Origin: CAYRUP01 sp964578975
GTDB lineage: Bacteria; Pseudomonadota; Gammaproteobacteria; DSM-16500
Assembly: GCA_964578975.1 (NCBI GenBank)
Contig: CAZOFA010000088.1
Coordinates: 1-7,597 of the forward strand
Length of the DNA stretch: 7,597 bases
Direction of reading: 5' to 3'
Below, in pieces: positions 1 to 5,338 of this stretch. Both the position numbers and the translations under genes were made by a program. The first letter of the stretch is position 1; every line of letters starts with the position of its first letter. The notes below the pieces were generated by a model, which did no database searches, was not told where the DNA came from, and saw only the letters and a program-made list of their open reading frames with translations.

Positions 1-1
1 A

Positions 2-229
2 ATATTTTATATTTGGGCACCTTACCATTCGGTAGATATTTACGTTAGAGGAGCTTTTGCCGAAATATGGGCATATGTATTCATACCCCTGGTTTTCCTG
101 GGAATTTATAAAATATATTGTCATTGCGAAACCACGTTCATGAAACTGAACGTGGCGAAGCAATCCCTGCCTGCCGGCAGGCAGGTCTCAATACCTGATT
201 GCCGCGCTCCTTTGAGTCGCTCGCAATGA
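2..229 (+). CDS. Possible C-terminal end of a membrane protein, 5' end outside window
   Basis: An open frame enters from the left edge and runs 75 codons to TGA at 227-229. The first 40 or so residues look like real protein: they are rich in Tyr, Trp and Ile and include a convincing membrane helix (AEIWAYVFIPLVFLGIYKIY). From about residue 39 on, the frame runs inside the repeat element at 115-235 and encodes a Cys/Arg-rich tail that looks like translated repeat rather than evolved protein. This suggests the original stop was lost or displaced when the repeat arrived. No family is recognised. The stop lies 5 bp from the stop of the convergent minus-strand gene. Against it: the minus strand is also open over 1-124, though that frame starts inside the repeat with no ribosome-binding site. 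The frame is seen; that it is a gene is inference. Confidence 0.42.
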   Translation: MFYIWAPYHSVDIYVRGAFAEIWAYVFIPLVFLGIYKIYCHCETTFMKLNVAKQSLPAGRQVSIPDCRAPLSRSQ

Positions 230-235
230 CAATAT
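115..235. repeat. Structured intergenic repeat with 15-bp terminal inverted repeats
   Basis: The ends are exact inverted repeats: ATATTGTCATTGCGA at 115-129 and its complement at 221-235. Inside are a 9-bp-stem hairpin (CCACGTTCA 132-140 with TGAACGTGG 147-155), a GCGAAGCAATCC box at 155-166, a perfect 20-bp GC-rich palindrome at 166-185 (CCTGCCTGCC plus its complement) and a GATTGC box near 197-202. GTCATTGCGA and GCGAAGCAATCC recur in the element at 3757-3829, so this is a dispersed family. It is MITE/REP-like in form, has no coding capacity for a transposase, and sits between two convergent stop codons. Confidence 0.8.
166..185. repeat. Perfect 20-bp GC-rich palindrome inside the repeat element
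   Basis: CCTGCCTGCC at 166-175 is followed directly by its reverse complement at 176-185 with no loop. It is far more GC-rich than its surroundings and looks like a separate module nested in the 115-235 element. In RNA it would form a strong stem, so it may contribute to 3'-end formation of the flanking genes; that role is inference. Confidence 0.8.
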
Positions 236-915
236 TATATACCGAGCTTAGCAGCACCCAGCGTAACCGCATTTTCCACAGTTTCTTGCGGTTTTACAGA
301 TGATTGAGCAAAGATTGCTAAGTACCGAAGAGCTTGTCTAATTGCTTGCGGATCTTTACCCCATCGTTGCAAAAACAGTTTTAATTTTACTTCATTATCT
401 TCAACTATTTTTAATTTTACTTCATTATCTTCAACTATACTGTTATTTTCGCTCTTTTTTACCCGTTTTGAATGAGACGCCGCTTTTGCATCAGTGTTGT
501 CATGTTTTTTTTGGGGTCGTCCACGTTTTCCTTTTATAAAAACTTCATCCCCATCGATCACAACTTTTTTTCTTCCATTAGGTAACCGTTTAATTGGAAG
601 ATTGGCTGGAATAGTCATAGGCGTTGAATCTGAATCATTTGTTTCAGCGGTATAACGTGTTGAGGTAACTTTTACCGGAGTAGTCGCGATTGGTAAAAAC
701 GTTCCATCCGAACCTCTTGATCTTTCATTGGCGAATTTTGCATGATGTTCAAAAGCTGGTTTTTCATTTTTTCTAATACACTTTTTTACAGCCCAGATCA
801 TTCCCATGAGCATATTATATGAAATTAATTCGTTATTTTCATTTGTCAGCTCGCCGTTTATATACCAATCTAAAAAAGTTTCTCTTATGTCTTCATATTC
901 TTCTCTTGTTAGCAT
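235..915 (-). CDS. Hypothetical protein with AT-hook-like motif and internal tandem repeat (226 aa)
   Basis: The product is not recognised. I place the start at ATG 915-913 because GAGGGG (922-927) lies 6 nt upstream; a TTG at 942-940 would add nine residues and has a poorer, closer AGGA. The N-terminal third (1-70) is predicted helical and rich in charged and aromatic residues. Then comes a Thr/Pro-rich stretch (about 72-105), a basic region with KGKRGRPQKK at about 128-137 whose RGRP core is that of an AT-hook, a Lys/Asn-rich linker, two identical copies of a ten-residue unit ending NEVKLK (about 160-179), and a C-terminal segment likely helical and hydrophobic (LRYLAIFA). No signal peptide or membrane helix is seen, so it is probably cytoplasmic. 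A minor-groove DNA-binding role is inference from the motif alone. It follows yceI by 34 nt (7 nt from the TTG), so it is probably the last gene of the yceJ-yceI operon. Confidence 0.75.
   Translation of the reverse strand: MLTREEYEDIRETFLDWYINGELTNENNELISYNMLMGMIWAVKKCIRKNEKPAFEHHAKFANERSRGSDGTFLPIATTPVKVTSTRYTAETNDSDSTPMTIPANLPIKRLPNGRKKVVIDGDEVFIKGKRGRPQKKHDNTDAKAASHSKRVKKSENNSIVEDNEVKLKIVEDNEVKLKLFLQRWGKDPQAIRQALRYLAIFAQSSVKPQETVENAVTLGAAKLGI
379..438. repeat. Exact 2 x 30-bp tandem duplication inside a coding region
   Basis: Bases 379-408 and 409-438 are identical. Because 30 is a multiple of three, the duplication adds exactly ten residues to the AT-hook protein without shifting its frame. 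Identity at every base, including third codon positions, indicates a recent slippage or recombination event, or an assembly artefact. Confidence 0.95.
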
Positions 916-921
916 GGAATA

Positions 922-927
922 CCCCTC
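922..927 (-). promoter_or_regulatory. Ribosome-binding site deciding the start of the AT-hook protein
   Basis: GAGGGG on the minus strand lies 6 nt before ATG 915-913. It favours that ATG over the in-frame TTG at 942-940, whose upstream AGGA is only about 4 nt away. Confidence 0.65.
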
Positions 928-949
928 GATTTTGAGCAGCAATCATCCT

Positions 950-1516
950 TCATTTGCTAACAGCTGACAAGATAAAATCCACTTTTACCTCATCTTTAAC
1001 TGCATCCGTTTTACTCCATTCCCCCTGACCCACATTGAAAGCCAAACGTTTTAAATCCGTAGACCCTTTTACAAGTGCCTGGGTTTTCGAATAATTTTCC
1101 AACGTAAAGGTTAAGACGACTGGAACAGTTTTATCACGAATGGTTAAACTGCCCTGCGCTTGATAAGTTTTATCACCTGTTTTAGTAAACTTATTCGCTT
1201 TGAAAACAGCGTTTGGAAATGTTGCGATATTAAACCATTCAGCCGTTTTCAGTGTTTTAGCCACTTCAGCGTAAGGCGTTGACACAGAATTCATATCGAT
1301 GGTGATTGTGACATCACTTGTTGATAATTCATTCGGATCAAAATGAATGAGCCCAGAAAACGTGGTAAATTTTCCGCTGACAGGCGCATTGTTTTGTGTC
1401 GCCGTAAAAGAAATTGAACTCTCTTTTGGTTTTATTTCCCAGGCGGGAATTGCAGCAATCGAAATCATCGGCCATACAAATAAAATTGCAATTAAAATTT
1501 TACGAAAATAAATCAT
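950..1516 (-). CDS. yceI: YceI-family periplasmic protein (188 aa)
   Basis: A secreted lipocalin-like beta-barrel of the YceI family, whose members bind polyisoprenoid chains (for example ubiquinone-type lipids) in structures from Thermus and Helicobacter; the physiological role is unsettled. Residues 1-22 or 1-25 form a signal peptide: FRK, a hydrophobic core, then SIAA-IPA. The mature protein opens with the family's W-x-I start (about 26), then SISFTA, GKFTTFSGLIHFDP (48-61), the alternating strand around TIDMNSVST (72-80), TAEWFNIATFPNAVF (91-105), and a Leu-Thr-Ile-Arg-Asp strand near 124-128. The length is typical. The ATG (1516-1514) overlaps the TGA of the upstream cytochrome b561 gene as ATGA, with GAGGA about 8 nt upstream, so translation is probably coupled. 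E. coli has the same yceJ-yceI order. The ligand cannot be told from sequence. Confidence 0.92.
   Translation of the reverse strand: MIYFRKILIAILFVWPMISIAAIPAWEIKPKESSISFTATQNNAPVSGKFTTFSGLIHFDPNELSTSDVTITIDMNSVSTPYAEVAKTLKTAEWFNIATFPNAVFKANKFTKTGDKTYQAQGSLTIRDKTVPVVLTFTLENYSKTQALVKGSTDLKRLAFNVGQGEWSKTDAVKDEVKVDFILSAVSK
1513..1516 (-). promoter_or_regulatory. ATGA stop-start overlap, yceJ to yceI
   Basis: On the minus strand ATGA contains the yceI ATG (1516-1514) and the yceJ TGA (1515-1513). An AGAGGA Shine-Dalgarno lies inside the end of yceJ. This is the classic arrangement for translational coupling. Confidence 0.9.
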
Positions 1517-2055
1517 GGTAGCATCCTCTGCATCACATCATCTTTGTTAATAAAAAAATGTTTCAATGCTGCACCAACATGCGCACAAATCACGGCAATT
1601 AATGCATAAGCAAGATAAGTATGAATTTCAACAAACAAGTTCCGTAAATTTTCATCGGCAGAAATAAGATTTGGCAAAGTGAATAAACCAAATACGGAAA
1701 CCGGTAATCCCGCGGCCGATGTCATCAACCAACCGGTGATCGGTAACGCGAACATAAAACAATACAATAAAAAATGCACGGCGTGTGCCGCGAACGCTTG
1801 CCAACGCGGAATAGATGCTGGCAACACTGGCACGCGATTTGCAAACCACCAACCCGCACGCACACACGCAAGCGCTAAAATTAATATGCCAAATTCTTTA
1901 TGCCAACCAAATAATTTTAATTTTTGCAGACTGACGGGTATACGCACCATGGTTAAACCGACAATCACCATTCCGATGATGATTGCAGCCATGATCCAAT
2001 GTAAATATATCGTAATTTGTCCATAAGTTGTTTCCGTATTTTTAAGTTGGATCAT
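1513..2055 (-). CDS. yceJ: Cytochrome b561, YceJ/CybB type (180 aa)
   Basis: A di-heme-type b cytochrome of the inner membrane, expected to pass electrons between the quinone pool and a periplasmic partner. Four membrane helices are visible (about 15-37, 52-72, 90-112 and 145-168). Candidate heme-ligand histidines sit where the family has them: H19 in LHW, H52 in GWHKEFG, H91/H94 in AAHAVHF, H145 in EIHTYLAY and H159 in CAHVGAALKHFF; the last has the family's C-terminal H-x-x-x-A-x-x-H-x-F pattern. Length matches E. coli CybB/YceJ (about 175-190). The ATG is preceded by GGAG at a 9-nt spacing. It is first in the operon, and the ATGA overlap with yceI suggests that the pair works together, perhaps with YceI carrying an isoprenoid electron carrier. 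That last point is inference. Confidence 0.92.
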   Translation of the reverse strand: MIQLKNTETTYGQITIYLHWIMAAIIIGMVIVGLTMVRIPVSLQKLKLFGWHKEFGILILALACVRAGWWFANRVPVLPASIPRWQAFAAHAVHFLLYCFMFALPITGWLMTSAAGLPVSVFGLFTLPNLISADENLRNLFVEIHTYLAYALIAVICAHVGAALKHFFINKDDVMQRMLP

Positions 2056-2100
2056 GTGTGATTCTCCATATCATAAACATGCGTCATTTCGTTCCGAAGA

Positions 2101-2131
2101 AGTATAGCACAGCCCACAACGGCTATGTCAT
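2101..2131 (-). promoter_or_regulatory. Predicted promoter for the yceJ-yceI operon
   Basis: On the minus strand TGCTATACT (2109-2101) is an extended -10, and ATGACA (2131-2126) is a 5/6 match to -35 with a 19-bp spacer. Transcription would begin some 40 nt upstream of the yceJ ATG. The spacer is long, but the TGn extension offsets this. Prediction from consensus only. Confidence 0.45.
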
Positions 2132-2154
2132 GATAGGGGGCGCGAATATCTCTA

Positions 2155-2184
2155 TTGACACTCCCCTCCTATGCCCGCTAAATT
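2155..2184 (+). promoter_or_regulatory. Predicted promoter for the YveA-like permease
   Basis: A perfect TTGACA -35 (2155-2160) is followed after 18 bp by TAAATT (2179-2184, 4/6 of the -10 consensus), about 20 bp before the chosen ATG. Its place inside the frame that would extend the permease to a GTG at 2058 argues that the gene starts at 2205 instead. If used, the leader would be short but would retain the GAGG at 2196-2199. Confidence 0.4.
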
Positions 2185-2204
2185 CAAGGTTTTTTGAGGC
2201 AACT

Positions 2205-3740
2205 ATGAAATTTCAACGTACCATTGGTCCAACCACTTTGCTATTCGCTGGGATCAGCAGCGTAATCGGTTCTGGTTGGTTATTTGGTCCGTTATATGCG
2301 GGGCAAATAGCCGGTCCTGCCGCCGTGATTTCATGGATCTTGGGTGGTTTACTGATGATTGTCATCGCACTCACCTTTGCCGAATTGGGCAGTACATTCC
2401 CTGTGGCCGGTGGTATGATTCAGTTCGCGCAATATAGCCACGGGCCGTTAATCAGTTTTATGATTGGCTGGATGGTATGGATTTCCAGTGTCGCAGTCGC
2501 CCCAGTTGAAACCATGGGACTCATCCAATATGCCGCAAATTATATTCCGCATCTCGTGATGAATGTTCAAGACACGCATGTGCTCACATCACTCGGAATA
2601 GTCACCGCCGCTATTGTTATGTTCGTGATGTGCATATTAAATTATTACGGCGCACGATTTTTTAGTCATTCAAATAATATTATTACCACGATAAAATTTA
2701 TTGTGCCGATTCTCACCGTCATTATTTTAATTGGCGCTGATTTTCATAGCGCTAATTTTCATAATCAACATCAAGGTGGATTTGCGCCCTATGGTTTGCA
2801 TGGCATTCTTGCCGCATTGCCATTGGGTGGTGTGATTTATTCATTCATCGGATCAAACACCGTGTTGCAATTAGCTGGCGAAACTAAAAATCCGCAACGC
2901 AGTATTCCACTCGCACTCATCGGCTCAATGATTTTTTGTATGATTTTGTATGCACTGTTGCAAGCGGCATTTATCGGCGCGATTCATCCAAGCACCTATG
3001 CAGAAGGTTGGAATAAACTGCATTTTCCAGGTGATAGTGGTCCGTTTGTCGGTATCATGACAGCACTCGGGATCGGTTGGTTTGTATTAATTATTTATGC
3101 CGACGCACTGATTTCACCGTTCGGCACCGGTTTTGTGTTTACTGCATCGACTGCGCGCGTGAGTTATGGATTAAGTGAAATTGGATTTTTTCCCAAAAGT
3201 TTAAAAGTATTGACGAATTCTGGCATCCCTTTTCGTTGTCTTGCCGTCAATTATTGCGTTGGCCTTTTACTTTTTTTACCGTTTCCCGGTTGGCAGAAAT
3301 TAGTGAGTTTTATTATTTCGTGTTTTATTGTTTCCTACATCATCGGACCGATTTCACTCGTCGCACTGCGCAAATCAAAACCCGATGAACATCGTCCGTT
3401 TCTTTTGCCTTATGCAAATTCGTTAGCGCTGCTGGCTTTTTACATTTGCAATTTATTAATTTTTTGGACGGGTTGGCATACTGTCTCACGCATGATGATT
3501 GCGCTCAGTATTGGTTTACTATTTTTTTCGATTTATTGTGTGCGAAAAAATAATATTTGGCTCAAGCAATGGCGCACGTCGTGGTGGATTTTGCCTTACT
3601 TTTTTTTATTGACGTTGATTTCGTATTTGGGAACGTTTGGTGAGGGAATTAATTTAATTCCTTTCGGGATTGATTTTGTTGTGATTGGGATTTTAACGGT
3701 GGCGGTGTTTTATTTAGCGTTGTTGTTGCGGGATAAATAA
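2205..3740 (+). CDS. APC-family amino acid permease, YveA aspartate:proton symporter type (511 aa)
   Basis: An inner-membrane secondary transporter of the amino acid-polyamine-organocation superfamily, with about 12 hydrophobic helices. It resembles Bacillus YveA, reported as an aspartate:proton symporter, along its length: IGSGWLFG (21-28) in helix 1, SWILGG (43-48), AELGSTFPVAGG (59-70), QYSHG, an LNYYGA motif after helix 5, IKFIVPI, GFAPYGLHGI, AGETKNPQRSIPLAL (from about 224), FIGAIHP, LGIGW, a Leu/Phe-Pro-Phe-Pro-Gly-Trp segment, SYIIGPIS, and GWHTVS. Length fits (YveA about 520). I chose ATG 2205 because GAGG (2196-2199) lies 5 nt upstream and homology begins here; an upstream GTG at 2058 would add 49 residues of non-family sequence spanning both predicted promoters. 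Substrate is inferred by similarity and could be another acidic amino acid. It is monocistronic and convergent with lysP. Confidence 0.88.
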   Translation: MKFQRTIGPTTLLFAGISSVIGSGWLFGPLYAGQIAGPAAVISWILGGLLMIVIALTFAELGSTFPVAGGMIQFAQYSHGPLISFMIGWMVWISSVAVAPVETMGLIQYAANYIPHLVMNVQDTHVLTSLGIVTAAIVMFVMCILNYYGARFFSHSNNIITTIKFIVPILTVIILIGADFHSANFHNQHQGGFAPYGLHGILAALPLGGVIYSFIGSNTVLQLAGETKNPQRSIPLALIGSMIFCMILYALLQAAFIGAIHPSTYAEGWNKLHFPGDSGPFVGIMTALGIGWFVLIIYADALISPFGTGFVFTASTARVSYGLSEIGFFPKSLKVLTNSGIPFRCLAVNYCVGLLLFLPFPGWQKLVSFIISCFIVSYIIGPISLVALRKSKPDEHRPFLLPYANSLALLAFYICNLLIFWTGWHTVSRMMIALSIGLLFFSIYCVRKNNIWLKQWRTSWWILPYFFLLTLISYLGTFGEGINLIPFGIDFVVIGILTVAVFYLALLLRDK

Positions 3741-3756
3741 TTGCATTTGAATTTTA

Positions 3757-3829
3757 AACCTGGATTGCTTCGCTACGCTCGCAATGACGAAGCTGTGTTC
3801 ATTGCGAGCGTAGCGATGCAATCCAGGTT
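3757..3829. repeat. Long inverted repeat between convergent permease genes
   Basis: Arms of about 32 bp (3757-3788 and 3798-3829) are reverse complements with a single mismatch (gcTtcg against gcAtcg), separated by about 9 bases. Each arm reads GTCATTGCGAGCG-TAGCG-AGCAATCCAGG or close to it, the same words as in the 115-235 element. The transcript from either side would fold into a very stable hairpin, so it may act as a bidirectional 3'-end stabiliser or terminator for the two permease genes. There is no strong T-run directly after either arm, so a classic intrinsic terminator is not shown. Confidence 0.9.
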
Positions 3830-3836
3830 CTGAAAA

Positions 3837-5291
3837 TCAATTCGCGCCTTCATATTGAAAATCACAATCCGTCAATTTGACGATTTTGGTTTTCTTAATC
3901 CATTTATAGCCGAGCCACAACATCACAAACACAGGTAACCCAATATAAGAAACAATAATTCCATACCAATTCATGCCCGTAACAATCACCTGCCCTGCGA
4001 TAATGATTAAACACAACCCGAACGCAAGTAACGGTGCATATGGATAACCTTTCGCGACATACGGTAATTCTTTTAAATCACGACCTTGCTTGATGTACGC
4101 TTTACGAAAACGATAATGACTAATCGCAATTCCCAACCACGCGATAAATCCCGACAAACTGGATGCATTCAGCAACCAAAAATAAACAGTGCCATTACCA
4201 AATAATGAAGATAAAAATGCCAGCATCGCAATCGCGGTCGTCGCCATTAATGCATAGAGAGGAACACCGCGCTTACTGACTTTTGCAAACACAGCGGGAA
4301 TATGACCTTTTTTCGCTAAATACCAAAGCATGCGTGTTGCCGCATACATCCCTGAATTTCCTGCCGATAAAATCGCCGTCAAAATCACCGCATTCATTAA
4401 CGAAGCTGCAAATGTAATGCCTAAATGTTTAAACACCAAGGTAAACGGACTCATTTCGACACTTGAGGTGGCTAATTGCTCTGAGCCATACGGAACTAAC
4501 AAACTAATAATAAAAATCGACAAAATAAAAAATAATAAAATGCGCCAAAAAACTTGTTTCACCGCTTTGGGAATTGTTTTATGTGGTTCTTGACTCTCAC
4601 CGGCAGCGATACCAATTAATTCGGTGCCTTGAAAAGAAAATCCTGCCACGATAAATGCGCCAAATACTGCAAACCAACCGCCATGAAACGGTGCATCACC
4701 CATCGTCCAGTTTTTAAAACCAATGGCTTCATAATTCATCATGCCTGCCGCAAGACCTGCGCCTGCAATAATGAAAACAATAATGGTCATGACTTTAATA
4801 CATGAAAACCAAAATTCTGCTTCGCCAAAACCGCGCGCCGATAACGCATTAAATCCGACAAATATACTAAGAAATAAAGAACTCCAAAGAAAATTCGAAC
4901 TGTGGGGAAACCAAAAATGCATGACCAATGTCGCTGCGGTAATTTCTGATGCGACGGTGATCGCCCAGTTATACCAATAATTCCAACCGAGTGCGTAACC
5001 TAAAGCGGGATCAACAAAACGCGAGGCGTAAATGTAGAATGAGCCGGTGCTCGGCATGAACGCTGCCATTTCACCCAGACTCGTCATGAGAAAATAAACC
5101 ATCAATCCAGTAATGAGGTATGCAAGCATCGTGCCACCCGGTCCTGCGGTATGCACGGCATTTCCACTTGCTAAGAAAATTCCAGTACCAATCGAACCAC
5201 CAATCGCAATCATGTTCAGCATGCGCGCGGTTAATTTTCTTTGTAACGCTGGCGTTTTTTCTAATTCTTGTATCGCGATTGATTCACTCAC
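3837..5291 (-). CDS. lysP: Lysine-specific permease LysP (484 aa)
   Basis: An inner-membrane lysine:proton symporter of the APC superfamily (amino acid transporter family). Similarity to E. coli LysP (489 aa) holds from end to end: LTARMLNMIAIGGSIGTGIF (20-39), VYFLMTSLGEMAAFMP (65-80), GWNYWYNWAITVA (102-114), ARGFGEAEFWFSCIKV (152-167), GFSFQGTELIGIAAGES (217-233), IPKAVKQVFWRILLF (240-254), ILSAGNSGMYAATRMLW and FIAWLGIAISHYRFRK. Twelve membrane helices are expected. The start is GTG 5291-5289, supported by GGGAGAGG ending 4 nt upstream and by matching the family's N terminus; no nearby ATG fits. The stop is TGA at 3839-3837. It follows the lytic transglycosylase gene by 47 nt and may share its transcript. 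Unlike E. coli, no cadC-type partner is in view; the 47-nt leader is too short for a lysine riboswitch. Confidence 0.95.
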   Translation of the reverse strand: MSESIAIQELEKTPALQRKLTARMLNMIAIGGSIGTGIFLASGNAVHTAGPGGTMLAYLITGLMVYFLMTSLGEMAAFMPSTGSFYIYASRFVDPALGYALGWNYWYNWAITVASEITAATLVMHFWFPHSSNFLWSSLFLSIFVGFNALSARGFGEAEFWFSCIKVMTIIVFIIAGAGLAAGMMNYEAIGFKNWTMGDAPFHGGWFAVFGAFIVAGFSFQGTELIGIAAGESQEPHKTIPKAVKQVFWRILLFFILSIFIISLLVPYGSEQLATSSVEMSPFTLVFKHLGITFAASLMNAVILTAILSAGNSGMYAATRMLWYLAKKGHIPAVFAKVSKRGVPLYALMATTAIAMLAFLSSLFGNGTVYFWLLNASSLSGFIAWLGIAISHYRFRKAYIKQGRDLKELPYVAKGYPYAPLLAFGLCLIIIAGQVIVTGMNWYGIIVSYIGLPVFVMLWLGYKWIKKTKIVKLTDCDFQYEGAN

Positions 5292-5295
5292 TACA

Positions 5296-5303
5296 CCTCT
5301 CCC
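5296..5303 (-). promoter_or_regulatory. Ribosome-binding site supporting the lysP GTG start
   Basis: GGGAGAGG on the minus strand (5303-5296) ends 4 nt before GTG 5291-5289; GGGAG within it is at the usual 7-8 nt distance. This is a strong site and compensates for the GTG start. Confidence 0.75.
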
Positions 5304-5338
5304 AGTTTTTTCAGGAGTTCATTCTGGCTAAAATAATT

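Noticed and set aside
1..124. Minus-strand open frame from ATG at 124-122 running off the left edge
   Set aside because: It starts inside the repeat without a ribosome-binding site and its sequence is polar and unremarkable; the opposite frame encodes a convincing membrane helix. It cannot be fully excluded from this window.
115..235. CRISPR-like array
   Set aside because: The repeats are inverted and there is no series of equal spacers.
2058..2204. N-terminal extension of the permease from GTG 2058
   Set aside because: It adds 49 residues with no family resemblance, lacks a clear ribosome-binding site, and overlaps predicted promoters on both strands; ATG 2205 has GAGG at 5 nt and begins at the homology.
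3741..3836. Classic intrinsic terminator between the permeases
   Set aside because: The hairpin is strong but no T-run directly follows either arm, so it is listed as an inverted repeat with possible 3'-end function.
5292..5338. Lysine riboswitch before lysP
   Set aside because: The gap to the upstream gene is only 47 nt, far shorter than an L-box, and no matching structure is seen.
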